A DNA stretch of 64,000 nucleotides from Paradesertivirga sp966210515 (lineage in GTDB: Bacteria > Bacteroidota > Bacteroidia > Sphingobacteriales > Sphingobacteriaceae): the NCBI GenBank assembly GCA_966210515.1, contig CBIHLM010000016.1, forward strand, positions 13,031 to 77,030, in the 5' to 3' direction. A program made the position numbers and the translations under genes. The notes beneath the pieces were generated by a model, which had not been told where the DNA came from, searched no databases, and was given only the letters and a program-made list of their open reading frames with translations. Below, piece by piece: positions 41,316-49,878 of the stretch. Within the stretch, counting starts at the first letter, position 1; every line of letters starts with the position of its first letter.

Positions 41316-41343
41316 ATGGCTCGGGAATATTCCCCGAGCCATT
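41316..41343. terminator. Bidirectional terminator between the LUD gene and infB
   Basis: ATGGCTCGGG and CCCGAGCCAT pair perfectly, followed by TTTTATTTT on the + strand and preceded by AACAAA. Lies between convergent genes; the + strand side is the better terminator. Confidence 0.75.
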
Positions 41344-41367
41344 TTTATTTTGATTATCTTGTTTCAG

Positions 41368-44300
41368 TTACAACTTACGTTTAACCTCAACTTGTTCGTA
41401 AGCCTCAACAATATCTCCTTCTTTAATGTCATTGAAGTTCTGGATATTCAGACCACATTCGTAGCCTTTGGAAACTTCCTTCACATCGTCTTTAAATCGT
41501 TTCAAGGAAGCAAGCTGCCCTGTATAGACAACTACACCGTCGCGAATAATACGAATGTTACTATTTCGGTTAATCTTACCGTCAAGAACCATACATCCTG
41601 CGATTGTGCCCACCTTAGAGATTTTGAAAGTTTCGCGAATTTCAACATTTGCAGTAATCTGCTCTTCAAATTCCGGAGCAAGCATACCTTCCATCGCAGC
41701 CTTCACTTCGTTGATAGCATCGTAAATAATAGAATATAGACGAATATCTATTTCTTCCTGCTCGGCAAGCTTACGAGCGCCGCTCGAAGGTCGTACCTGG
41801 AATCCTATAATAATCGCATCGGAAGCAGAAGCTAACAATACATCCGATTCGGATATTTGACCAACTGATTTGTGGATAATATTAACTTGTATCTGCTCGG
41901 TAGATAACTTCAATAATGAATCGGACAATGCTTCGATTGATCCGTCCACATCACCTTTAACAATGATATTAAGCTCTTTAAAGTTACCGATTGCTAAACG
42001 ACGACCAATTTCATCAAGTGTAATATGTTTCTGCGTACGTAAGCCCTGCTCGCGTTGTAACTGCAAACGCTTATTTGCAATATCACGGGCTTCAACTTCA
42101 CTTGCTAAAGCATTAAACTTATCACCTGCCGTTGGAGCACCCTGCATACCAAGAACCTGCACAGGAGTTGAAGGACCAGCCTTATCAACTTTCTGGCCAC
42201 GTTCGTTAGTTAATGCCTTTACCCTTCCGCTAAAGCTTCCCGCTAATATTGGATCACCAACTTTAAGCGTACCTGCCTGAATTAAAACAGTAGTAACAAT
42301 ACCACGTCCTTTATCCAAAGCGGCCTCAATTACGGTACCGGTGGCGCGTTTGTTAGGATTAGCCTTAAGTTCTAATAACTCAGCCTCCAACAATACTTTT
42401 TCAAGCAATAGGTCAACGCCCATACCCGTTTTACCGGAAATCTCTTGAGACTGGTATTTTCCACCCCAGTCCTCTACCAGAATATTCATGGCAGATAACT
42501 GTTCACGAATCCGATCCGAGTTGGCACCTGGTTTATCAACTTTACTGAACGCAAATACGATTGGCACGCCTGCAGCCTGAGCATGATTAATTGCTTCACG
42601 TGTTTGAGGCATCACGCTATCATCCGCCGCAATTACAATAATTGCAATATCTGTTACCTTAGCACCACGAGCACGCATCGCCGTAAAGGCTTCGTGACCC
42701 GGTGTATCTAAGAAAGTTATTTTTCTACCGTCTTCAAGTGTTACAGCGTAGGCTCCTATATGCTGAGTAATACCACCTGCCTCACCACCAAGAACGTTTG
42801 TTTTACGAACAAAATCCAGTAGGGATGTTTTACCATGATCGACGTGACCCATCACAGTAACAATGGGTGCTCTTGGAATTAAATCTTCCTCTGCATCCTC
42901 CTGTTCAAGACTCGCTTCTTCGTCTTCTGGTTTTACAAATTCTATTACATATCCAAACTCATCCGCAACGATAGTAAGAGTTTCTGCATCCAATCTTTGG
43001 TTAATAGATACGAACATACCTAAACTCATACATGTTGAAATGATTTGAGTAACAGGCACATCAATCATACTTGCCAATTCATTTGCCGTAACAAATTCTG
43101 TGGTCTTAAGTACTTTTGATTGAAGTTCACTTTCCAATGCAGCATCTTCCGCTGATTGAGCGACATCATCTCGCTTTTGACGACGAAACTTAGCACGTTG
43201 TGCAAATTTACCAGATTTCCCCGCTCCGCTTAAACGTGCAAGGGTTGCTTTAATCTGATCTTGTATTTCTTTTTCTGTTGGTTCTTCTTTAGACCCTCCT
43301 CCCGATGATCGTTCGCCCATCTGTGCTTTGCGACCTCTGAAATCTGGACGTCCCGGATGCTGAGATTTAGTTTCTCCGGTTCCTCCTGCCGCAGGTGGGC
43401 GAGTTCCTTGTTGACCGGAAGCTGCCGGACGGGTCCCTGGCTGTCCTTGTGCTGAAGGAGCCTGACCGGGCTGACCCTGAGGGCCACCTTCTTTACGTTT
43501 GCGCTTGCGCTTATGATCGTTTCCGGCAACATTTGAAGAAGACGCAATCGGCTGGTCTTTACGACGACTGGATTGTTGATTTGACAAATCAATTTTACCA
43601 ATCACATTCGGACCTGTAAGGCGTTGTGCTTTCGCACGAATGACATCGTCGCCCTCTTCAACTGGCTCTATCGGTTCAGCTTTCTTTGAAACCGGTTCTT
43701 CAGGAGTAATATTTACAGGTTCAGGAGTTGAAACAACTCTCTCCTCTTCTGCAGGCTTTGGCTCCTCCGCCTTAACCACCTCTGGTTCAGGCGCTTCAAC
43801 TATCGGCTCTGGCTTAATTTCAGGTTTTACCTCCTCCACAACCGGTAAGGGTTCCTGCTTCATTTCCGGCTCATGCTCAGGCACAATGTCCGGTTGCTGA
43901 GTAACTATCGTCGCTGGAGCAGGCTCCTCTGCCTTACTTTCTTTCTTTTCGCTGGCTTCACCACGTCCCTTATTTTTCAGGGCATCGAGGTCTATTCTGC
44001 CTACAACTTTAACTCCGGGCAATGTGCCTTCCTCCTGGCTCTCTTTTGGAGCTGGAGCAGTTTCCGGCTCAGGTTTCTCGGCTGGGGGTGGAATAAAAGA
44101 CCCTGTATTTTTTATTAGGATTTCTTCCTGTTCAAAGTCGTTTCCACGACGAGGTTCTGGTCTTTCTGGTGTAGAAAGAGGCGCATCATCACGACGTATT
44201 TTGCCTATAACAATCTGTCTTGCTTCTTCACGTACGATTTTATCGCCCTGATACTCTTTCAGCAGGACCTCGTACATTTCCTCGGTGAGCTTTGTATTAG

Positions 44301-44412
44301 GCTTAGGTTCAACCTTATAGCCCTTTTTAGTTAATGACTCTACCGCGGTTGCTAAGCCGATATTCAGCTCTTTAGCAGCTTTAAGTAAGTTTATGCTTTT
44401 ACTTTCTGACAT
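41368..44412 (-). CDS. infB: Translation initiation factor IF-2
   Basis: 1014 residues from the ATG at 44412, with AAGAGG 13 nt upstream as ribosome-binding site. The N-terminal IF2_N domain (KSINLLKAAKELNIGLATAVESLTKKGYKVEPKPNTKL) is followed by a long Glu/Pro/Lys/Gln-rich linker (about 80-390). The G domain begins near 520: VMGHVDHGKTSLLD, DTPGHEAFTAMRARGA, SKVDKP. Domains II-IV follow, ending in IEAYEQVEVKRKL. IF-2 places initiator tRNA on the 30S subunit and drives subunit joining. Third gene after rimP and nusA. A candidate internal promoter lies at 44443. Confidence 0.97.
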   Translation of the reverse strand: MSESKSINLLKAAKELNIGLATAVESLTKKGYKVEPKPNTKLTEEMYEVLLKEYQGDKIVREEARQIVIGKIRRDDAPLSTPERPEPRRGNDFEQEEILIKNTGSFIPPPAEKPEPETAPAPKESQEEGTLPGVKVVGRIDLDALKNKGRGEASEKKESKAEEPAPATIVTQQPDIVPEHEPEMKQEPLPVVEEVKPEIKPEPIVEAPEPEVVKAEEPKPAEEERVVSTPEPVNITPEEPVSKKAEPIEPVEEGDDVIRAKAQRLTGPNVIGKIDLSNQQSSRRKDQPIASSSNVAGNDHKRKRKRKEGGPQGQPGQAPSAQGQPGTRPAASGQQGTRPPAAGGTGETKSQHPGRPDFRGRKAQMGERSSGGGSKEEPTEKEIQDQIKATLARLSGAGKSGKFAQRAKFRRQKRDDVAQSAEDAALESELQSKVLKTTEFVTANELASMIDVPVTQIISTCMSLGMFVSINQRLDAETLTIVADEFGYVIEFVKPEDEEASLEQEDAEEDLIPRAPIVTVMGHVDHGKTSLLDFVRKTNVLGGEAGGITQHIGAYAVTLEDGRKITFLDTPGHEAFTAMRARGAKVTDIAIIVIAADDSVMPQTREAINHAQAAGVPIVFAFSKVDKPGANSDRIREQLSAMNILVEDWGGKYQSQEISGKTGMGVDLLLEKVLLEAELLELKANPNKRATGTVIEAALDKGRGIVTTVLIQAGTLKVGDPILAGSFSGRVKALTNERGQKVDKAGPSTPVQVLGMQGAPTAGDKFNALASEVEARDIANKRLQLQREQGLRTQKHITLDEIGRRLAIGNFKELNIIVKGDVDGSIEALSDSLLKLSTEQIQVNIIHKSVGQISESDVLLASASDAIIIGFQVRPSSGARKLAEQEEIDIRLYSIIYDAINEVKAAMEGMLAPEFEEQITANVEIRETFKISKVGTIAGCMVLDGKINRNSNIRIIRDGVVVYTGQLASLKRFKDDVKEVSKGYECGLNIQNFNDIKEGDIVEAYEQVEVKRKL

Positions 44413-44442
44413 CAAAAAAAATTACCTCTTAAAAAATTTGTA

Positions 44443-44450
44443 CAAAAGTA
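44443..44450 (-). promoter_or_regulatory. Candidate internal -7 box before infB
   Basis: TACTTTTG fits TAnnTTTG on the minus strand and lies inside the small palindrome TGTACTTTTGTACA. No TTG stands at the proper distance. It would give infB an extra transcript about 25-30 nt before its start. Confidence 0.3.
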
Positions 44451-44492
44451 CATTTTTATATTGTTATTGAGCAGTTAAACCTGATCAACTTA

Positions 44493-45728
44493 TTATTCAA
44501 ATTCAGACCTCAATATTCCTACCACTTCTTTCACTGTACTCTCTTCCAAATCGGTACGCCTAACCAATTCATCAACTGACAACTCAATCACTGATTTAGC
44601 AGTATCTAAACCGATTCTTTTAAACTCATCAATAATCCAACCATCTATTTCATCAGAGAATTCTTCTAAATCCACGTCTTCATCATCAACATCAGACTCT
44701 CTGTAAACATCAATTTCATAGCCGGTTAACTTACCTGCAAGTTTGATATTATGTCCACCACGTCCAATAGCTAGTGAAACCTGATCAGGCTTCAAATACA
44801 CCGCTGCTCTTTTCTCTTCATCATCAAGTTTGATGGAAGTAATCTTAGCAGGACTTAGCGCGCGTTGAATGTATAATGAATTATTGTTTGTGTAATTGAT
44901 AACATCAATATTTTCATTTTTTAGCTCGCGAACTATTCCATGAATCCTAGATCCTTTCATACCAACGCAAGCACCTACCGGGTCAATTCTATCATCGTAT
45001 GATTCAACAGCCACTTTGGCACGTTCTCCTGGTTCACGAACAATTTTCTTTATGATAATTAAACCATCAAAAATCTCGGGAACTTCCATTTCAAACAAAC
45101 GCTGCAAGAATTCTGGCGCGGTACGCGAGATAATGATCTTTGGATTGCTATTAATCATCTCAACCTTAGAGATAACTGCACGCAGGGAATCCCCTTTTTT
45201 GAAATAATCAGCAGGTATTTGCTCCGTCTTAGGCATAATTAACTCATTACCTTCATCATCAAGTACCAGTGTTTCCTTTTTCCATACCTGGTAAACTTCA
45301 CCAGTAATAATCTCGCCTACCCTATCCTTATATTTTTTGAATATTTCATCTTTTTCAAGCTCAAGAATTTTTGATACAAGAGTTTGACGGGCAGCTAAAA
45401 TTGCACGACGACCGAAGCTTTCAAGTGTTATTTGCTCTATGAAATCATCTCCCACTTCTAAATCGGGATCAATTTTATGTACATCAGCCAATTCAATCTC
45501 AAGATCATCATCCTCAGAGAACCCATCTTCCATTACGGTTCTCGTCCGCCATATCTCTAAATCTCCGTTATCAGGGTTCACGATTACATCGCAATTTTCG
45601 TCTGTTCCATATTTCTTACGGATCATACTGCGGAAAACTTCTTCCAGTACACTAATAACCGTAGGCCTGTCAATGTTTTTAAAATCTTTGAATTCCTGAA
45701 AGGAATCAATCAAATTAATATTGCTCAT
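44493..45728 (-). CDS. nusA: Transcription termination/antitermination factor NusA
   Basis: 411 residues. Order: N-terminal RNA-polymerase-binding domain (about 1-130, LIDSFQEFKDFKNIDRPTVISVLEEVFRSMIRKKYG), S1 domain (about 130-205, GEIITGEVYQVWKKETLVL), two KH domains (VGACVGMKGSRIHGIVRELKNENIDVI and DQVSLAIGRGGHNIKLAGKLTGYEIDVY) and a short C-terminal helical part (VIELSVDELVRRTDLEESTVKEVVGILRSEFE). It lacks the two C-terminal repeats of the Escherichia coli protein, as in most Bacteroidota. It modulates pausing and termination. It follows rimP by 4 nt. Confidence 0.97.
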   Translation of the reverse strand: MSNINLIDSFQEFKDFKNIDRPTVISVLEEVFRSMIRKKYGTDENCDVIVNPDNGDLEIWRTRTVMEDGFSEDDDLEIELADVHKIDPDLEVGDDFIEQITLESFGRRAILAARQTLVSKILELEKDEIFKKYKDRVGEIITGEVYQVWKKETLVLDDEGNELIMPKTEQIPADYFKKGDSLRAVISKVEMINSNPKIIISRTAPEFLQRLFEMEVPEIFDGLIIIKKIVREPGERAKVAVESYDDRIDPVGACVGMKGSRIHGIVRELKNENIDVINYTNNNSLYIQRALSPAKITSIKLDDEEKRAAVYLKPDQVSLAIGRGGHNIKLAGKLTGYEIDVYRESDVDDEDVDLEEFSDEIDGWIIDEFKRIGLDTAKSVIELSVDELVRRTDLEESTVKEVVGILRSEFE

Positions 45729-45732
45729 TTTT

Positions 45733-46197
45733 TTACTTAAATGAAATTAAAACCTTTGTTTCTGTTATCTCACTAAAAGGAATAAAGCTCTCTATAACTT
45801 CTGCTTTTTTTCCTTTTTCTTTTACTTTCTCTTCTATTGTAACACCTTCCTCGGTAACATTCAGAAGTTTACCTTCTCTTGATTTAGCTTCAGGCTGTTT
45901 AATTCCCAAATTCCGGCCGATATTCTTTTCATACTGGCGTTTCATAGTCAGCGGCGTATCAAGCCCGGGAGATGAAACCTCTAAATTATATGCCTGCTCT
46001 ATAACGTTTTCTTCTTCCAAATGATACCCAACATGCCGGCTTATAGCAGCGCAATCTCCAACCCCGATACCCTTATCTCCGTCCACCATAATAATAAGCT
46101 TACCGTTTGAGTGCATTTTCACATCAACCAAAAACAAATCTGGCCGATCTGAAATCTTTTCCTCAACTAAATCAATTACCCTTTGCTCAATATTCAT
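45733..46197 (-). CDS. rimP: Ribosome maturation factor RimP
   Basis: 154 residues from the ATG at 46197 (MNIEQRVIDLVEEKI). A longer frame upstream reads through the leader hairpin and is not protein-like. Family motifs: LFLVDVKMHSNGKLIIMVDGDKGIGVGDCAAISRHVGYHLEEEN and the conserved YNLEVSSPGLDTPLTMKRQYEKNIGRNL. It assists 30S assembly. First gene of rimP-nusA-infB, with a 5' hairpin (46229-46248) and promoter (46261-46288) upstream. Confidence 0.95.
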   Translation of the reverse strand: MNIEQRVIDLVEEKISDRPDLFLVDVKMHSNGKLIIMVDGDKGIGVGDCAAISRHVGYHLEEENVIEQAYNLEVSSPGLDTPLTMKRQYEKNIGRNLGIKQPEAKSREGKLLNVTEEGVTIEEKVKEKGKKAEVIESFIPFSEITETKVLISFK

Positions 46198-46228
46198 TTT
46201 AACTCTACAAAAAGTATCCAAAATAAAA

Positions 46229-46248
46229 GAGGGGACACACGTCCCCTC
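46229..46248 (-). promoter_or_regulatory. Hairpin with U-run at the 5' end of the rimP-nusA-infB transcript
   Basis: Minus strand GAGGGGAC, loop GTGT, GTCCCCTC: eight perfect pairs including five G-C, followed by TTTTATTTT. It lies within about 15 nt of the predicted transcription start and about 31 nt before rimP. It looks like a terminator but may be too near the start to act as one; a leader attenuator or a mRNA-stabilising 5' stem is possible. Confidence 0.6.
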
Positions 46249-46260
46249 TCTCAGATGATG

Positions 46261-46288
46261 CAAATATAATTTTTTTTATTTGTACAAA
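46261..46288 (-). promoter_or_regulatory. Promoter of rimP-nusA-infB
   Basis: Minus strand TTTG (46288-46285), 16-nt spacer, TATATTTG (46268-46261). Both boxes match the Bacteroidota consensus, with a spacer about 1-3 nt shorter than usual. Confidence 0.55.
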
Positions 46289-46420
46289 GAGAATTTTGGA
46301 TGCAAAAAGATTATTTTTCAATACAATAGCTCCAAAAAATATATTTTTTGGGGTTTTAAAATATGCGATAAACTTAAATACAACTCCACTGTTTAACTAG
46401 AAATTAAACACAGTTAAGAC

Positions 46421-46759
46421 ATGAAATTAATCATCGAAATTTTACTTATGGGTGCTGCCGTGGCTTTAGCGGCCTTCCTGATACCCGGTGTCGAGGTAAG
46501 CGGATTTCTCAGTGCTATCATTGCAGGTATCCTGATCGCATTGGCAAATGCCACCATCGGAACGATACTTCGACTACTTACGTTCCCTATTAATATTTTA
46601 ACACTGGGAATTATGTCGTTCATCATTACTGTGCTAATGGTATTATTAGTCGATAGCCTGATGGATGGGTTTAATACCAGTGGTTTCTTTGCAGCTCTAC
46701 TTTTTGCTATTGTCCTTGCTATAATTAAAATGGTTTTCGGGATGTTCAATCGGGATTAA
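46421..46759 (+). CDS. Small membrane protein of the YvlD (DUF360) phage-holin-IV family
   Basis: 112 residues, about four transmembrane segments: IEILLMGAAVALAAFLIPGVEV, FLSAIIAGILIALANATIGTILRLLTFPINILTLGIMSF, ITVLMVLLVDSLMDGF and FFAALLFAIVLAIIKMVFGM. The NATIGTILRLLTFPINILTLG segment is typical of the family. In Bacillus the homologue affects LiaRS-type envelope stress, but the role in Bacteroidota is unknown. It stands alone, divergent from rimP and convergent to the acyl-CoA dehydrogenase. Confidence 0.85.
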   Translation: MKLIIEILLMGAAVALAAFLIPGVEVSGFLSAIIAGILIALANATIGTILRLLTFPINILTLGIMSFIITVLMVLLVDSLMDGFNTSGFFAALLFAIVLAIIKMVFGMFNRD

Positions 46760-46792
46760 CCTATTCGAACTTATTAGGGGGAGATTTCTCCC

Positions 46793-47932
46793 CTATCTTA
46801 ATAATTCTCTGGAGATCACCAGCTTTTGAATTTCTGAAGTTCCTTCATATATCTGCGTAATTTTAGCGTCGCGCATCAGGCGTTCTACATGGTATTCTTT
46901 AACATAGCCATAGCCTCCGTGAATTTGAACTGCTTCTATGGTCGTTTTCATCGCGATCTGAGAGGCAAACAATTTAGCTTTAGACGATGCCTCCGCAAAT
47001 GGCTGATTATTGTCTTTCAACCAGGCAGCCTTTAAACATAACAAACGGGCAGCTTCAATATCTGTCGCCATTTCTGCTAACTTGAATTGGATAGCCTGAT
47101 GTTCAGCGATTGGTTTTCCAAACGTTTTTCTCTCTTTAGAATAAGCCAAAGCCAATTCGTAAGCTCCAGAAGCAATGCCTAAAGCCTGGGCAGCTATCCC
47201 AATGCGTCCGGCCTGCAGCACCTTCATCGCAAATTCAAAACCAAAGCCTTCCTTTCCGATCAAATTTTCTTTTGGAACCTTTACATCAGAAAACATAACA
47301 GAATGGGTGTCGGATCCGCGAATACCCATTTTATTTTCCTTCCTTCCAATAGAAAATCCGTCTGTTCCCTTTTCGAGGATTAATGCAATCATGCCGTGCG
47401 ATCCAAGTTTGGCATCGCTTTGTGCGATTACCAGATAAACAGAAGCGGTGCTGCCATTAGTAATCCAGTTTTTTGTTCCATTTAGCAAGTAGTAATCGCC
47501 TGAATCTTGAGCAAATGTGTGCTGTGCGTTGGCGTCCGAACCAGCTTCAGGTTCTGACAAACAAAATGCCCCTAATATTTCTCCCGCTGCCAGGGGTTTT
47601 AAATATTTCTCTTTTTGCGCATCGGTTCCATACTTTTCCAATCCATAACAGATAAGAGAGTTGTTAACAGACATTATTACAGATGCTGATGCGTCAATCT
47701 TGGAAATTTCTTCTATCGCTAAAACATATGAAATAGTGTCTAAACCCGCCCCGTTATATTCAGGAGAAACCATCATCCCTAAAAAGCCTAAGGATCCTAG
47801 TTTTTTTATCTCTTCGGCTGGAAACTTCTGCAATTCGTCCCTTTCTATCACTCCCGGCTTTAGCTCGGTACGGGCAAAGTCGCGGGCAGCCTGCCTGATC
47901 ATCAATTGTTCGTCACTAAATTGAAATACCAT
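46793..47932 (-). CDS. Acyl-CoA dehydrogenase (short-chain/butyryl type)
   Basis: 379 residues, standard length. Motifs: FCLSEPEAGSDANAQHTFA and ITNGSTASVYLVIAQ around the FAD site, MGIRGSDTHSVMFSDVKVP, GRIGIAAQALGIASGAYELALAYSKERKTFGKPI, IQIHGGYGYVKEYHVERLMRDAKITQIYEGTSEIQKLVISR. The catalytic Glu of the short-chain type lies in the YEGTSEIQ region. It oxidises acyl-CoA to enoyl-CoA with transfer to ETF; chain length cannot be read from sequence. It is downstream of the heptose adenylyltransferase gene by 19 nt. Confidence 0.94.
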   Translation of the reverse strand: MVFQFSDEQLMIRQAARDFARTELKPGVIERDELQKFPAEEIKKLGSLGFLGMMVSPEYNGAGLDTISYVLAIEEISKIDASASVIMSVNNSLICYGLEKYGTDAQKEKYLKPLAAGEILGAFCLSEPEAGSDANAQHTFAQDSGDYYLLNGTKNWITNGSTASVYLVIAQSDAKLGSHGMIALILEKGTDGFSIGRKENKMGIRGSDTHSVMFSDVKVPKENLIGKEGFGFEFAMKVLQAGRIGIAAQALGIASGAYELALAYSKERKTFGKPIAEHQAIQFKLAEMATDIEAARLLCLKAAWLKDNNQPFAEASSKAKLFASQIAMKTTIEAVQIHGGYGYVKEYHVERLMRDAKITQIYEGTSEIQKLVISRELLR

Positions 47933-47951
47933 AAAATTCGAGGTTTAGGTA

Positions 47952-48443
47952 TTAACTGGTACGAATTTTCTGTTCTATAGCAGATGTTGAATAGCCTGCA
48001 ATGTATTCGATAGTTTTCACTTCACCGCCATTCGCAAGAACGATATCGGAGCCAACAATTTTATCAATAGTGTAATCTGCACCCTTAACCAACACATCAG
48101 GTTTTATCGCTTTGATCAGTTCATATGGGGTTGATTCATCAAACAACACAACAGCATCCACAAACAACAGAGAGGCTAGTAAATGAGAACGCGAAATTTG
48201 ATCAGTAATGGGCCGTGCAGGTCCTTTTAAAGAAGATGTGGAATTATCGCTGTTCAGACCGACAACGAGCTTCTGGCCCAAGTCAGCTGCCTTAGCCAGG
48301 TAATCTATATGACCCAGATGTAACAAATCAAAACAGCCATTTGTAAATACAATTTTCTGGTCTTTAAATCGCCAGATATTTAGAAACGGAAAAAGCTTTT
48401 CAAGTGGAAGGATTTTATTTCTTACCAGGGTTAAGTTGTCCAT
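47952..48443 (-). CDS. rfaE2: D-glycero-beta-D-manno-heptose 1-phosphate adenylyltransferase
   Basis: 163 residues, equal to the C-terminal domain of HldE. Nucleotidyltransferase motifs: IVFTNGCFDLLHLGHIDYLAKAADLGQKLVVGLNSDNSTSSLKGPARPI, the HxGH site as HLGH, then VVLFDESTPYELIKAIKPDVLVKGADYTIDKIVG. It makes ADP-heptose from heptose-1-phosphate for lipopolysaccharide or glycoprotein heptose. The kinase half (HldA) is not adjacent. GmhA of the same pathway is at 33573. It follows panD by 45 nt on the same strand. Confidence 0.94.
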   Translation of the reverse strand: MDNLTLVRNKILPLEKLFPFLNIWRFKDQKIVFTNGCFDLLHLGHIDYLAKAADLGQKLVVGLNSDNSTSSLKGPARPITDQISRSHLLASLLFVDAVVLFDESTPYELIKAIKPDVLVKGADYTIDKIVGSDIVLANGGEVKTIEYIAGYSTSAIEQKIRTS

Positions 48444-48488
48444 TAAACATACATTTTAAACAAAAATAGTTTAATTGAACAGAATGTT

Positions 48489-48839
48489 TTATTTAATCAA
48501 ATGATTATCATCATCGGGGAATACCAAAATTGGATTATACTTTTTGGCTTCCTCAATCGGCAGGCTTCCGTAAGACATTATAATTAAAATATCTCCCACC
48601 TGGGCTAATCGGGCACAAGAACCATTCAGGCATACAGTACCCGAGCCGCGTTCTCCCTTTATTACATAAGTTTCGAAACGCGCAGCATTGTTATTATTAA
48701 CTACCTGCACCTTTTCATTGGCAATAATATTCGCCGCGTCCATTAAGTCCTCGTCAATTGTGATACTCCCCACATAGTTCAATTCCGCCTGCGTCACTCT
48801 TACCCTATGTATCTTTGACTTCAAAATCTCAATAACCAT
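48489..48839 (-). CDS. panD: Aspartate 1-decarboxylase
   Basis: 116 residues from the ATG at 48839 (a TTG two codons upstream is less likely). The self-cleavage site YVGSITIDEDLMDAANI shows the Gly-Ser bond that gives the pyruvoyl Ser. Also seen: VVNNNNAARFETYVIKGERGSGTVCLNGSCARLAQVGDILIIMSYG. It makes beta-alanine for pantothenate. It lies directly downstream of panC (60-nt gap) on the same strand, so both precursors of pantothenate synthesis are expressed together. Confidence 0.96.
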   Translation of the reverse strand: MVIEILKSKIHRVRVTQAELNYVGSITIDEDLMDAANIIANEKVQVVNNNNAARFETYVIKGERGSGTVCLNGSCARLAQVGDILIIMSYGSLPIEEAKKYNPILVFPDDDNHLIK

Positions 48840-48899
48840 ATACAAAAGTAAAAAAGTTTAATTTATGATTAGCTTCAATCAGGCTTCCGGATGAAGCAT

Positions 48900-49739
48900 T
48901 TACTTTAAGATTATATTATCAATCAATCTGGTATTGCCCACTTTTGCTGCAACCAACGCAATAATGCTTTCTGCGCTTTTAGATTCGACAGGCAAAAGAG
49001 TAGCTGCATCGCATATTTCAAAATACTCTGGTGTTATACCTTGCGCATTCACCAACTTGCTCCAGGCTTCACTTTTAAGTTGCGTTATTGATAATTGCTG
49101 AAAGTGCTCTTTCGCCTGAAACAAAGCTTGAAAAAGCGCCAAAGCATTCTGTCGATCAACTGTTGTAAGATGAATATTTCTGGAACTCAGTGCCAATCCG
49201 TCATCCTCACGCACAATAGGACACATTACCAGCTCCGAAGGTATATTCAGCGACTTCACCATATGATCGAGCACCATTACCTGCTGATAATCCTTTTGAC
49301 CGAGAAACATATAATCGGGATTAACAGCGTCAAGAAGTTTTTTTACAATCTGCGTAACGCCCCGGTAATGTCCGGCCCGAAATTTCCCCTCCAAAATATT
49401 TTCGAGATAACCGACTTCAAATTTCCATTCCTCATTTTCACCATACATCTCCGTTACAGCCGGCAGAAATAACACATCACATCCGGAGGCCTCCAAAAGT
49501 TTTACATCCTCTTCTATAGGCCGCGGGTAATTTTCAAGGTCATTTTGATTAGTAAATTGAGTGGGATTGACGAATATACTGCATACTACAAAATCCGTTA
49601 ACTCTTTAGCGATTTTTATAAGTGACAAATGACCGGCATGAAGGGCGCCCATGGTTGGCACAAAGCCGACTGATTTATTATTTTTCCGGACGTTGCTAAG
49701 AAATTCCGTGAGGTCAAACTTAGAAGTGATAATTTCCAA
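48900..49739 (-). CDS. panC: Pantothenate synthetase
   Basis: 279 residues, standard length. Motifs: VGFVPTMGALHAGHLSLIKIAKELTDFVVCSIFVNPTQF, LENYPRPIEEDVKLLEASGCDVLFLP, KFRAGHYRGVTQIVKKLLDAVNPDYMFLGQKDYQQV, CPIVREDDGLALSSRN. It joins pantoate and beta-alanine using ATP. The start is TTG (49737-49739); there is no in-frame ATG before the conserved N-terminus. A near-consensus -7 box CACCTTTG lies about 25 nt upstream (49762-49769). Divergent from the GT5-like gene at 49879. Confidence 0.96.
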   Translation of the reverse strand: MEIITSKFDLTEFLSNVRKNNKSVGFVPTMGALHAGHLSLIKIAKELTDFVVCSIFVNPTQFTNQNDLENYPRPIEEDVKLLEASGCDVLFLPAVTEMYGENEEWKFEVGYLENILEGKFRAGHYRGVTQIVKKLLDAVNPDYMFLGQKDYQQVMVLDHMVKSLNIPSELVMCPIVREDDGLALSSRNIHLTTVDRQNALALFQALFQAKEHFQQLSITQLKSEAWSKLVNAQGITPEYFEICDAATLLPVESKSAESIIALVAAKVGNTRLIDNIILK

Positions 49740-49809
49740 TTTATATTCTGATCAATTTGCGCAAAGGTGAGCATTAGTAAAAAATTATCAAAGACACTTG
49801 CGTAATTCA

Positions 49810-49839
49810 TTGATATATCATATAATATGCTTATATTTG
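49810..49839 (+). promoter_or_regulatory. Promoter of the GT5-like gene
   Basis: TTG (49810-49812), 19-nt spacer, TATATTTG (49832-49839): exact fit to the Bacteroidota consensus, with a leader of about 35 nt to the ATG at 49879. Confidence 0.75.
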
Positions 49840-49878
49840 CAGTCCGAAATACAATTCTATTTATTCTAACATTTGGAG

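Noticed and set aside
41191..41739. Open frame on the + strand overlapping the infB 3' end
   Set aside because: It is antisense to infB, which has clear IF-2 motifs on the minus strand; composition is that of a shadow frame.
46198..46263. N-terminal extension of RimP
   Set aside because: It reads through the 5' hairpin and gives a sequence unlike RimP; ATG 46197 fits the family start.
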